Origin: QHXQ01 sp963788965
GTDB taxonomy: Bacteria > Acidobacteriota > Blastocatellia > Pyrinomonadales > Pyrinomonadaceae
DNA: 64,000 nt
Assembly (NCBI GenBank): GCA_963788965.1
Contig: CAWBIK010000006.1
Span: forward strand, 1,240,001 to 1,304,000
Direction: 5' to 3'
The notes under the pieces are model-generated. The model ran no database searches. It saw nothing but the letters and a program-made list of their open reading frames with translations, and was not told where the DNA came from. The first letter of the stretch is position 1. The number at the start of each line of letters is the position of its first letter. A program made the position numbers and the translations under genes. Shown one piece after another: positions 31,671 to 40,767 of this stretch.

Positions 31671-31853
31671 TTAAACGTCCGAGTTGTCCCACCACTCGTC
31701 ACGGTCTGACGGGTACTTGAGGGTTTGGTTGATGCCGCCGGCCGCCTCCGTTTGGGTCGTTGCCTGCCCTTCGAGATAGCGGGCGAAGAACGGCACGTTT
31801 TGTTCCGCCGGCTCTTGCGTGGGCGCGGCTACTTGGTTCGTTGTGTCTTTCAC
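31671..31853 (-). CDS. Microviridin-type graspetide precursor peptide
   Basis: From the GTG at 31853, with AAGGAG 10 nt upstream, the peptide is 60 residues. Residues 21-30, PFFARYLEGQ, are the leader helix that microviridin ligases recognise. The core is TLKYPSDRDE at residues 44-53, matching the T-x-K-Y-P-S-D-x-E/D-E/D pattern. By analogy Thr44-Asp50 and Ser49-Asp52 would be esters and Lys46-Glu53 an amide. A tail WWDNSDV follows. A longer frame from 31976 exists but would run through the promoter. Microviridins are protease inhibitors; the target here is unknown. Confidence 0.92.
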   Translation of the reverse strand: MKDTTNQVAAPTQEPAEQNVPFFARYLEGQATTQTEAAGGINQTLKYPSDRDEWWDNSDV

Positions 31854-31905
31854 GATCAACTTACTCCTTTTCAAATTACGAGGTGAGGTTAAAGAACGAC
31901 GCAGT

Positions 31906-31933
31906 TCTATACCAAGTTGGCGGCGCAGGTCAA
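31906..31933 (-). promoter_or_regulatory. Promoter of the precursor peptide gene
   Basis: TTGACC (31928-31933) and TATAGA (31906-31911) are 16 nt apart on the minus strand, with the GTG start about 50 nt downstream. It lies in the 119-nt gap after the sigma-54 activator gene and is a plausible housekeeping-sigma promoter. Confidence 0.6.
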
Positions 31934-31972
31934 CCTTTTGCGTGCGATAATTTAAGGAGCAGGTGTCTAGCG

Positions 31973-34900
31973 TCACGCGCTGGCGCGCATGGCATAACGA
32001 CCGAGTTTGAGTTGGAGGCCGCGTCGTGTCACACCGAGATCGCGGGCCGCGCGCGAGATGTTGCCGCCGTGCTTGCGCAGGGCCGCCGCGATCATCTGCC
32101 GTTCAAGTTCTTCGACCGCTTCAGGCAGCGTCAGGTCTTCGGTGAAGCTGCCGGTCATGACGCCGAATGACGCGCCATGTTCGCCCGTGGAGAACTGCGT
32201 AGAAGTGCGTTTCAATTCGGGCGAGAGATGTTCGGCCTTGATCAGCATGCCGTCTTCGGCGCGCGCGGCGATGCGCTGAATCTCGTTCAGCAGTTGCCGC
32301 ACATTGCCGGGCCAGTCGCAGACCATCAACAGGTCCATCGCCTCAGGCGAGATGCGTATGTCCGTGCGACCGAATTTATCGGCGTAATGATTGAGATAGT
32401 AATTAACGATGGTTGGAATCTCAGATCGCCGCTCGCGTAACGGCGGCACTCTAAGACGAATGACGTTGAGCCGGTAATATAAATCTTCTCTGAAGCGACC
32501 ATCTTTGACCATCTCTTCCAGATCAGTATTGGTCGCCGCGATGATCCGCACGTCCACCTTCGATGGTCGTTGTTCGCCTAACGGTTGAATCTCGCCCTCT
32601 TGGAGAAAGCGTAACAGTTTCGGTTGAATGTCTAAAGGCAAGTCACCGACTTCATCAAGAAACAACGTGCCGCCTGCGGCCGCGCGAATTACGCCCGGTG
32701 AATCGCTGACCGCGCCCGTGAATGCGCCGCGGCGATAGCCGAATAGATAAGCGTCGCTCAACTCTTTCGGCACAGCCGTGCAGTTGAATGGGACGAAGAC
32801 TTTGCTGCGCCGCGACGAGAGCGCGTGAATGGCCCGCGCGACTAACTCTTTGCCTGTGCCGCTCTCGCCCGTGACGAGCACGGTCACGTCCGACGATCTG
32901 ATCTTGTGGACCTCTTCGACCAGCTTCGTCATCGCGGGCGACGAATGAATGAAGCCGGGCATGACACTCTGCGTGCCGTCTTTCGCTTGCTCTTGCCCGT
33001 CGCGTCCTTCGTGTTCTTTGTCGCGGAAGGCGCACACGTCCAGCCCTAGTTCGACGACGCGCAGCAGCGGATCAATCGAGACGCCGCCCGGCAGCGTCTC
33101 TTGTCCGCGCGGTGCGACGACGAGCGTGGCCGGTGCGGCGTGGGTTGTGTGCAAAGTGATGATCGAAGCTCCGTGCTGCGTGGCGAAGCGTTCACGGTCG
33201 CGCTCGCCTTCGGCGCGGCTCAAACGCTCGGCCAAGTGTTCGCCCTCGGCGGGCGTCCACCCGTGCGCGACCACGACGCGCGGGCGTTCGTCCTCGCCCG
33301 CTTCGACGATCAAAATCTGCCGCGCGCCCGTCTCCTGATAGACCACGGCCGCCAGTTCACGCAGCAACAACTCGCGCGACGCAACCGCGTCCGTCAACCG
33401 CGACAGCACAAGGTGCACGAGCGGCGATGGTTCGCGCTGCTCGCCCGGCGCGCTGCCATCGAGCGCCGCCAGCGCCTCGTCCGTCCGCACGATGTCGAGG
33501 CGCGCGCCCAAGTCGCGGAACGTCTGCGCGGCCGTGGTCAGACATTCTTCGGCGCGCTCCGGTTGCGCTTTCATATAAGCGTGCCCCAACTCGTAGCGCG
33601 CCAACGCACTGCGATACAAATCGCCGAGCGTCTCATAGATCGAGACGCTGCGGCCGAAGTGCTGCGTGGCTCGCACCGAGTCGCCTTGCGCCAACGCGAG
33701 CAAGCCCTGTAGGCGCTGCTCCTCGCCGGAGACGGCCAAGTCTGCGTTAACCAGCGCGTCCGTCTCTTCTTCGAGTATCTGCAACTCGGCGGCACATTGC
33801 GCTACGTCGCCACGCCGCAGGTGCGACTCGGCGATCAGCAGACGCGAATCAAGCACGGCCTGTCTGTCGCCGATGCGCTCGGCTAGCGTGAGCGCGCGCA
33901 AGCCGCAGTCGTGTGCGCGCGCCGCATCGTTCATCGCCAGATAACAACGACCAAGCGTGCGCAAAGGCTGACCTGCGTACCACTTGTTCGTGTTCGCGTG
34001 GGCGAGGTTAACCGCGCGTTCAAGATAATCGCGCGCTTCTTCGAGGTCGCCGCGCAGCAACAACAGTTCGCCGAGCGAGTCGAGGATGAGCGGCACTTTG
34101 CGGCCGCGTTCGTCGATCTCCGTGGCGAGCGCGAGCGCACGTTCTAAGGCGACTTGTGCGCGCGTCCAATCGCCCATCAAAGTCAGATGGACGCCGAGGT
34201 TGTTGTAACCGTCCGCCGCGTTCGCCTTGTGCTCGGTGCGCTCGTAATAGCTGATCGCCTTCTCTAAATAACTGATGCCTTCGTGCGGTCGTTTGAGGAA
34301 GCCGCACGCGCCGGCCATGTTGGTGTAGATTTTGCCGAGCAGATAAGGCGCGGGATGATCGCCGACCAACTTCAAAGACTGTTCGAGATGTTCGAGCGCC
34401 GGTTCGTAGTTGCCTTCAAACAACTCCGCGAGGCCGATAGCGAAGTAGGCTTCGGCGAGGCCGCGCCAGTCGCCCGTGCCGCGAAAATGTTCGAGCGCCT
34501 TCTGCCCGTGATCGCGCGCGATGGTGTACTCGTTGATGCTGCGATAGACGCGTGCGAGCGCCACATAGACCGAACCGAGTTGCGCGCCCGCGCCCTTCTC
34601 GTGCGCCTCGCGCAAGGCTGTGTTCAAGAGCGCGATGGCCTTCGGATGATCGCCCGCGTAGTTGTAAGCCAGCCCGATCTGCACGCCCAGACACGCGGCC
34701 GCCTCGGCGTCGAGCCGCGCGCGTTCCTCCGGCGCTTCATACATCCGCACGGCGTCGAGCGATTCACTATAGCGCCCCTGCATCTCAAGCGCGCTCGACA
34801 AGGCACAACGCGCCAGCGCCAGCAGCGACGCATCCGTCCGCGTCGCACGCAACAACGCACCGACCCGCTTGTTGACTTCGGACGACTGCCCTTGATCGAG

Positions 34901-35080
34901 CAGGACGCGCACCGCTTCCAACTCACGCACGAGCGTCTCGCGCTGCGCCTGTGTGCGCGCACGCCCACGCGCGTCCGCCAGTTGCATGACGCCCGGCTCA
35001 GGCTTATCACTGCCCGCGTCATTCCGTGTGGTCAGCGGTTGCTTGTTCATCGAATTGTGTTCAATATAATTGTCTAACAT
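31973..35080 (-). CDS. TPR-containing sigma-54-dependent transcriptional activator
   Basis: This intact 1035-residue protein has a long N-terminal TPR array (about residues 60-560), a GAF-like segment (about 570-690), an AAA+ sigma-54 activator domain and a Fis-type helix-turn-helix (NISRAARDLGVTRRGLQLKL). The AAA+ domain shows Walker A TGESGTGKELVARAIHAL, the sigma-54 contact GAFTGA, GGTLFLDEVGDLPLDIQPKL and WPGNVRQLLNEIQRIA. The TPRs probably sense a protein or peptide. An alternative start is the ATG at 35050. Immediate downstream position of the graspetide precursor suggests control of that cluster, although the promoter I see there is not sigma-54 type. Confidence 0.9.
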   Translation of the reverse strand: MLDNYIEHNSMNKQPLTTRNDAGSDKPEPGVMQLADARGRARTQAQRETLVRELEAVRVLLDQGQSSEVNKRVGALLRATRTDASLLALARCALSSALEMQGRYSESLDAVRMYEAPEERARLDAEAAACLGVQIGLAYNYAGDHPKAIALLNTALREAHEKGAGAQLGSVYVALARVYRSINEYTIARDHGQKALEHFRGTGDWRGLAEAYFAIGLAELFEGNYEPALEHLEQSLKLVGDHPAPYLLGKIYTNMAGACGFLKRPHEGISYLEKAISYYERTEHKANAADGYNNLGVHLTLMGDWTRAQVALERALALATEIDERGRKVPLILDSLGELLLLRGDLEEARDYLERAVNLAHANTNKWYAGQPLRTLGRCYLAMNDAARAHDCGLRALTLAERIGDRQAVLDSRLLIAESHLRRGDVAQCAAELQILEEETDALVNADLAVSGEEQRLQGLLALAQGDSVRATQHFGRSVSIYETLGDLYRSALARYELGHAYMKAQPERAEECLTTAAQTFRDLGARLDIVRTDEALAALDGSAPGEQREPSPLVHLVLSRLTDAVASRELLLRELAAVVYQETGARQILIVEAGEDERPRVVVAHGWTPAEGEHLAERLSRAEGERDRERFATQHGASIITLHTTHAAPATLVVAPRGQETLPGGVSIDPLLRVVELGLDVCAFRDKEHEGRDGQEQAKDGTQSVMPGFIHSSPAMTKLVEEVHKIRSSDVTVLVTGESGTGKELVARAIHALSSRRSKVFVPFNCTAVPKELSDAYLFGYRRGAFTGAVSDSPGVIRAAAGGTLFLDEVGDLPLDIQPKLLRFLQEGEIQPLGEQRPSKVDVRIIAATNTDLEEMVKDGRFREDLYYRLNVIRLRVPPLRERRSEIPTIVNYYLNHYADKFGRTDIRISPEAMDLLMVCDWPGNVRQLLNEIQRIAARAEDGMLIKAEHLSPELKRTSTQFSTGEHGASFGVMTGSFTEDLTLPEAVEELERQMIAAALRKHGGNISRAARDLGVTRRGLQLKLGRYAMRASA

Positions 35081-35109
35081 CTAAATCACAAACTCGGACA
35101 GGATATGCA

Positions 35110-36114
35110 TCAAGCGGCGGGGCGCAGAAAGATCGTGCTGTAACGACTGTGCAGTTGGAAGCCCGCGCGCCGGTAAACTTCTTGCGCGCGCACGTTCTGT
35201 TCGTTGACCAGCAGACAGACAACATTTGTGCGACGCAACAGATCACTGCACAACTGCGTCAGGCAGCGCAGGCCGTAACCTTTGCCGCGCTCGGTCGGGT
35301 TCACATAGACGCCTTCGAGATAGCTCACTTCAGGCGTCTCGGCGGCCACGTCTGCTTTGAAGATCAACCGCCCCGCTTTAATCCAGACCCAGACGCGCCC
35401 TTGCTCTATGCGGCGCATCGTGCGCGTGCGAAAGCCTTCGGGATCGACTTCGAGCGGGTTGATGCCGTTCTCGCTGCTCGCCAGCGCCGCGTGCGCCAAC
35501 AACACGGCATCGAGGTCGGCCTGCGTCGCCCGTCGCAACTCCGGCACTGATGCGTGACCCGCGACGCGCTCACGCTGCTCGAACAACAGTTCGTAGCGCA
35601 AGTAATGCGCGCTCTGGCCCGCCTGTGCGAAGTATTGCCAGAAGTGTTCGACCCGTGCTTCCTCACCCATAATAAGGTGAGCGCGCGGGCACGCGTGCGT
35701 CTGCAACGCAAGGGCCGCGAGCGCCGCATCGGTGCGCGTTTCAAGTAACACGACATGACCGAACAGCGCGACGCCGAGCAGTTGGCCCGCCGCATCCCGG
35801 CAACCATAGAACACGCCGCGATTGAACGGACTCTCTAACCCGTTGTCGCTGATCAGGCTGGCCATCGCAACCGTGTGGATCGCGCGCACGCCGAGGAACG
35901 CGAGCGCCTCACGCTCTTGCCCGGCGACGAGCGGTTGCACTTTGAGCGCGGGTATGGCGGCCGGGCGCGACGGCTCCGCCTCTGCCGAAGTAGCAGCACT
36001 CGTGAGGCCTGTGGGTAGCTGCGGCATACAGTAGTCGGCGGCGGGCCCGGTCGAACTTGTATGAGGCTGCGGGGCCGGCGCGTCGAATCTTAACTCAGTA
36101 GCCAATGTGATCAT
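35110..36114 (-). CDS. GNAT-family N-acetyltransferase (DUF4081-like N-terminus)
   Basis: I start at the ATG at 36114 (MITLATELRFDAP). The C-terminal half is a GNAT domain: VSYLEGVYVNPTERGKGYGL with the acetyl-CoA loop, then CLLVNEQNVRAQEVYRRAGF. The N-terminal half (NRGVFYGCRDAAGQLLGVAL, HLIMGEEARVEHFWQYF) matches the layout of DUF4081-GNAT proteins. The start overlaps the restored 3' end of the subtilase gene, so the two are translationally coupled. Classic microviridin clusters carry a GNAT enzyme (MvdB) that acetylates the peptide; this one could do that job, but it is a different subfamily and two genes away. Confidence 0.82.
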   Translation of the reverse strand: MITLATELRFDAPAPQPHTSSTGPAADYCMPQLPTGLTSAATSAEAEPSRPAAIPALKVQPLVAGQEREALAFLGVRAIHTVAMASLISDNGLESPFNRGVFYGCRDAAGQLLGVALFGHVVLLETRTDAALAALALQTHACPRAHLIMGEEARVEHFWQYFAQAGQSAHYLRYELLFEQRERVAGHASVPELRRATQADLDAVLLAHAALASSENGINPLEVDPEGFRTRTMRRIEQGRVWVWIKAGRLIFKADVAAETPEVSYLEGVYVNPTERGKGYGLRCLTQLCSDLLRRTNVVCLLVNEQNVRAQEVYRRAGFQLHSRYSTIFLRPAA

Positions 36115-38165
36115 TCCCATTGTCGAGCACAACGGCCATCGCGGCCGTGGCCTCGCCGTTCGCCTCGGTTGCCTCGGCGCGAACTTTCACATCGCTGATG
36201 AGAATGCCATCGCTGATCAAGATGCCATCGCTGATCAAGAATGCCGTCGCTGATGAGAATGCCGCTGCCGCCCACGGGTCGGTCCAGTAGTCGCCAGTTA
36301 AGCAGATCGCGCGTGCGCACGTAAGGCGTGCCTTGCCCCAGAGCGGCCCCGTTGCTCGTGAGGATCGTGTCGCTGATCAAGATGCCGCTACTGTCGCTGA
36401 TCAAGATGCCGTCGCTAATCAAGATGCCGCTGCTGTCGCTAATCAGGATGCCGTCGCTGATCAGTATGCCCAGACCATAGACGCGCTGGTACTGCGTGAT
36501 GAGACTCTGGCCGGTGGCAAAACTGAAGTTCAAGACCAGCCCTTGCGCCCAACTGAACGTGTGCCCGGCGATGGTCGTCTGCGGATTGGGCGCTGCGCCT
36601 GTGAGCATGGACGCACCGAGCGGCGTGTTGTTCGTCAGATCGGTGCGGACAAGTTTTGCCAAGCGCACCGCGCCTTCGATGTTCAATTCGCCCGCGCCCT
36701 GCTCGAACATATTGAAGCCTTGCAGCGGTTGCGCCGTGTAGGTCAGGATCAACTTGATCATGTTCGGCGTGAGGCGCGGGTTTGCCTGCAACAGCAATGC
36801 GGCTGCGCCCGCGACGATGGGCGCGGCCATAGACGTGCCGCTCAAGGTCATCATCTCGCGGCTGTCTTCGGCGCTCACGAAGGCGCGCAGGTTGTAAGTC
36901 GTGGCGAGATAGTTCCCTTCGGCCGAAGCGGCCACGATGCGATTGCCGGGCGCAACCAGATCAGGCTTGATCAGGTTGTCGTAGCGGCGCACGCCGGCCT
37001 CGTCTATGTATGAACTGCGCGTCGGCCCGCGCGAACTGTAGGTGGCGACGCCATCATCTGCGCGTGCGTCCGTGCCGAAGGTGTTGGCTGCGCCGACCGT
37101 GATGGCCGAAGGCTCGTTGCCCGGCGAGTGAATCTGCCCGTAAACCTTGTTGCCGTTGTCGTCTTTGCCGTTGTTGCCCGCGGCCGCAATCACCACGATG
37201 CCTGCGTCCACCAAGCGGCGCACCGCGAGACAGACCGGATCGTTGCGATAAGAATCGACCGCCGGCAGCCCCAGACTCATGTTGACGACGCGGATGTTGT
37301 AGCGCGTGCGATTCGCCAGCACATAATCGAGCGCGTTGAGTAGATTGCTGACGCGCCCTGTGCCGGTCGCGTCAAGCACGCGCAGGTTGATGATGTTGGC
37401 GTTCGGTGCGATGCCGATGTAAGCGGCGTTGGCGATGCGCCCGTTACCGGCGGCCAGAGAGGCGACGTGTGTGCCGTGCCCGTAATCGTCGCCGGTACGC
37501 CCGCTGTACTCAACGAAGTCTTGCTCGGTCACAATCCGCACGTCGCTATCGCTTGTGCGCCCGTCGCGGAAGACCTTGTGGCTATGCTTGACGCCTGAAT
37601 CGATGACGGCGATGCCGATGCCTGTGCCATCGAGGCCGGGCGTGGCCTGATTGCGCACAAGGTTCGCGCCCGTCGTTGTGGAGACGTGACCGAGCGTGCG
37701 CACCTCGCGGTCGGGCGAGATGTATGCGACCTCTTTGAGCGCCGCCAGATCATTGACGGCGTTGGCTGGCATCGTTGCCACCGCGAAGTTCAAGTTCGGC
37801 ATGCTGTATTGCACGCTCACACCCGGTCGCTGGTAGATCGCGGCAACGCCCGGCCCCGGCGCGCCTTTGAAGCGACAGACGACGCGCAACGCGCCACGCT
37901 CGCGGCCCGGCTGACCCAACAACTTGAACAAGTCGGGCGACATCTTTGCGCTGAGCGCACCCGGCTGTTTTTTGATCCCGCCCGCAATGGTCTTGACCGC
38001 CAGAGTGTCGGCCGCCGGCTGCGCCGCGTCGAACTGCGGCAGTTGAGCTTTCGCCCGGACGCCCTGCGCGCGCGTCGGCAGCACGGGCAGACCGGCAGAG
38101 CAAAACGTTAAGAGCAGCAGACTAGCAAGGCAAGGCTTCAGGTTGGATAAGTGGCGCTTAGACAT
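36095..38165 (-). CDS. Secreted subtilisin-like serine protease (S8) with GILISD repeats (one frameshift)
   Basis: A signal peptide (about residues 1-34) is followed by an inhibitor-like prodomain and an S8 catalytic domain with Asp189 (GIAVIDSGV), His230 (DDYGHGTHVA), oxyanion Asn331 (AAGNNG) and Ser445 (SGTSMAAPI). The C-terminus (36187-36470) carries about nine GILISD hexapeptides in two blocks. One extra T near 36240 shifts the frame; without it the protein continues GILISD repeats and ends VLDNGNDHIGY at 36095, overlapping the GNAT start. It is exported, so any role in processing a peptide would be outside the cytoplasm. Confidence 0.92.
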
Positions 38166-38926
38166 TTTGATGTAGACGGATGATGTAGAAGTTCAGTGGG
38201 CGCGTTGCGGCACAGCGCGGACTGAATCAGTTAACAGATGGCCCCGACGCGCAAACCCGCGCGCGAGCGTTACAACCCGTAGATTCAAGGGGGAAGCTAA
38301 CGAACAAACGAAGTCCTTGTTTGACTACCGGCACACCCAAAACGTTGCAAGGCAATCGGCCTAAATCCTTGCACGCGCAACCGCTGCTTCCTCAATGACA
38401 TTTTTAAGTGCAACCGCTATGCCAGCACCTTATTCAAGTATGTCTATGACCCGGCTCATCCGGCCTGCACTCAGCCGCGCGTCTTAAAAAAGGCGATAAT
38501 CCTTGAGAAACGACAGCAGCCCGATCACGATGCCGCTCGTCATCAACCGTCGGGTCGCATGATCATTATCAGCTTGTCCACGCATAACCGGCTCACACAG
38601 CTCGATCTTGCCATATACCACCTTCGCACTTGCTACTAACTTCGCACCGTTGCAAATAGATCAATGTTTATGCGGCTAAGAAGCACCCGGCAAGGTCTTG
38701 CGGCCGCGCCGTGCGAATCAAGTATGCACGGCGGGCGCGCACCTAAAAATCGCGCGGTCACCACATGCTGTGCGGGGTCGACCCAAGATGCGCTTGTTTT
38801 CTCGTCTATTCGCGGCGACGAATGACGTGGCACGATGGTTGACATGACGAAGCGTGCGGGCAGCAGTCACCGGCACGTTGCAGCGTCGAGTCCTGCTAAC
38901 GCACGTAGACGAACACTGGGAGGGTT
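38166..38926. other. Gene-poor intergenic region
   Basis: About 760 nt separate the divergent subtilase and DUF4214 genes. A 69-codon frame at 38636-38845 on the minus strand has no ribosome site or recognisable content. I see no tRNA, repeat or strong promoter, though promoters for both flanking genes must lie here. Confidence 0.5.
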
Positions 38927-38962
38927 AAGCGCGTGCGCTTAGACAGGCACGCGCTTTTATTA
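38927..38962 (+). terminator. Terminator-like hairpin in the leader of the DUF4214 gene
   Basis: A perfect 10-bp stem AAGCGCGTGC / GCACGCGCTT (38927-38936, 38947-38956) followed by TTTATT ends 6 nt before the start codon at 38968. A terminator in that position would act as an attenuator or would hide the ribosome site. Confidence 0.6.
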
Positions 38963-38967
38963 AAGCA

Positions 38968-40683
38968 ATGATGAACTTCAGGAGCAGAAACGTGCTGTAT
39001 CAATCGGCTAACAAGAATCGCGCGCGCAGGCTGCGGCTAATATGGCTGTGGCTCGCGCTCTGTGTAGTGCCCTGCGCCGCCGCGTCGTATCCAACCCCGT
39101 CCGCGTCGGCCACACCGTCGCCGAGTCCGACGGCCAGCCCGACGCCATCGCCATCACCTGCGCCATCGCCCGGCGCGGAGTCGAAGGTCGAGATTGATCT
39201 CGTCGGCGGAGCCTTCAACGGCTCTGTGCCGCGCGGCGAGGCGGAGTTGAAACGGCGCATTGACGGTAGCCGTGAGTTCGAGGTCAAAGTCGAAAATGTA
39301 AACCTGCCGGCGGGCACGCGTCTGAACGTGGTCGTGGACGGCGTGAAGGTTGGCGAGTTTGCGCTCACGTCTGTGCTCAACGGCAAGTTCGAGCGCGACA
39401 CGCGCGATGGGCAGACGTTGCCGCCCATCGTGAGCGGCACGACGGTCGCCGTCACGACGCAGGCGGGCGCAACCATCGTCGCCGGTTCGTTCACCGTCAC
39501 CGCGCCGCCGCCGACCCCGACCCCTACGCCGTCACCGTCGCCCTCGCCGTCACCATCACCATCTCCATCTCCGTCGCCATCGCCATCGCCTACGCCCGGC
39601 GCTGAGACGCGGCTGCGTATTCCGCTCGCGGGTGCGATCTTCAACGGCGTCATGCCGAAGGGGCACGCAGACTTTCGCGTGCGCGCAGACGGCCGCACCA
39701 ACTTCGAGGTCGAGATTGAAGACGTGAACCAACCGGCGGGCACAAGCTTCACGGCGCTGGTCAACGGCACGAGCATCGGGCAGATCGTGCTCAACTCGTT
39801 CTTCCGGGGCGAGCTTGAGTTGGAATCGGAACGCGGCCAGACCGTGCCCGCGATCACGAACGGCTCGACCGTCGCCGTAGTCAACGCGGCCGGGGCGACG
39901 ATCTTCGCCGGCCGTTTCGGGACAACTTCGGGTGCGGCCGCGCTCGTCAACCCGCTCGAAGACGCGAGTTTCTTCGTGCGCCAGCAGTACATTGACTTTC
40001 TGAACAGAGCGCCGGAGGCGGCGGGCTTCGACGCATGGGTCAACGTGCTCAGCCAGTGTCCCGATAGCGGCTATGGCTCACACCCCGATTGCGACCGCGT
40101 GCTTGTCTCGTCGGGCTTCTATCGGTCGCAGGAGTTTCTGGGCCGTGGTTACTTGATCTACCGTGCTTATGAAGCTGCGTTTGGCCGGCTGCCACGCTAC
40201 AACGAGTTCCTGCCCGAAATGGGTCAACTCGGACAGGCCCAGACCGCAGCCGAACTTGAAGCAAACAAGGCGGCCTACATCAACGAACTGATGAGCCGGC
40301 GCGAGTTCACGGATCGCTACGCGGGTCTAACGGATGCGGCGCACGCGGAAGCTTTTGTCACACGGCTTGAGCAGACGGCGAACGTGCAGCTAGCGAACCG
40401 CGCGCAGTTGGTCGCGGACATGCGTGCGGGCACGCGCACGGCCGCGCAGACGTTGCGCGCCTTCCTCGAAAGCCCTGAAGTGTATGAACGCTTCATCTAT
40501 CGCGGCTTCGTCACGATGCAATACTTCGGCTATCTGCGCCGCGACCCAGAACCGTCGGGCTGGAACGCGTGGGTCAACGTCCTAACAAACGGCACGGGCG
40601 ACATTGCGCCCGGCGACTATCGCACGCTCATCTTCGGCTTCGTCCACGCGCAGGAATACCGCAGCCGCTTCGGCCAACCCTAA
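38968..40683 (+). CDS. Secreted DUF4214 protein with two beta modules and Ser-Pro linkers
   Basis: The 571-residue protein has a basic N-terminus and a signal helix (LRLIWLWLALCVVPCAAA). Two homologous modules of about 100 residues (ESKVEIDLVGGAFNGSVPRG and ETRLRIPLAGAIFNGVMPKG) are each preceded by a low-complexity Ser/Pro/Thr linker, the second being about 15 SP pairs. The C-terminal part, DASFFVRQQYIDFLNRAPEA onward with FLGRGYLIYRAYEAAFGRLP and SGWNAWVNVLTNG, is a DUF4214-type region, a domain seen in surface and secreted proteins. Probably cell-surface adhesion or structure; function unknown. Confidence 0.8.
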   Translation: MMNFRSRNVLYQSANKNRARRLRLIWLWLALCVVPCAAASYPTPSASATPSPSPTASPTPSPSPAPSPGAESKVEIDLVGGAFNGSVPRGEAELKRRIDGSREFEVKVENVNLPAGTRLNVVVDGVKVGEFALTSVLNGKFERDTRDGQTLPPIVSGTTVAVTTQAGATIVAGSFTVTAPPPTPTPTPSPSPSPSPSPSPSPSPSPSPTPGAETRLRIPLAGAIFNGVMPKGHADFRVRADGRTNFEVEIEDVNQPAGTSFTALVNGTSIGQIVLNSFFRGELELESERGQTVPAITNGSTVAVVNAAGATIFAGRFGTTSGAAALVNPLEDASFFVRQQYIDFLNRAPEAAGFDAWVNVLSQCPDSGYGSHPDCDRVLVSSGFYRSQEFLGRGYLIYRAYEAAFGRLPRYNEFLPEMGQLGQAQTAAELEANKAAYINELMSRREFTDRYAGLTDAAHAEAFVTRLEQTANVQLANRAQLVADMRAGTRTAAQTLRAFLESPEVYERFIYRGFVTMQYFGYLRRDPEPSGWNAWVNVLTNGTGDIAPGDYRTLIFGFVHAQEYRSRFGQP

Positions 40684-40687
40684 GCGA

Positions 40688-40766
40688 AAAAATGCGGATT
40701 GCGGATTGCGGATTAAAAGAACAAGGTCTTTCTTAATCCGCAATCCGCAGTCCGCAATCCGCATTT
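40688..40766. repeat. Inverted repeat of GCGGATT units
   Basis: Three GCGGATT-type units on the left pair with four on the right (AATCCGC form), in the gap between convergent genes. The same unit makes the 9102-9197 repeat. It probably terminates both transcripts. Confidence 0.75.
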
Positions 40767-40767
40767 C

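Noticed and set aside
31906..31921. Sigma-54 (-24/-12) promoter before the precursor gene
   Set aside because: A GG and a GC element are present but only 9 nt apart where 10 are needed, and a better sigma-70 type promoter overlaps.
36187..36470. CRISPR-like short direct repeats
   Set aside because: The 18-bp units are in-frame codons of GILISD repeats in a protease, with no unique spacers between most units and no cas genes.
38636..38845. Possible 69-codon gene on the minus strand
   Set aside because: No ribosome site, no recognisable motif and no conserved context.
40713..40767. CGLRTADCGLRKTLFF as the genuine end of the BNR protein
   Set aside because: These residues are translated from the intergenic GCGGATT repeat; removing one indel restores a natural stop at 40768.
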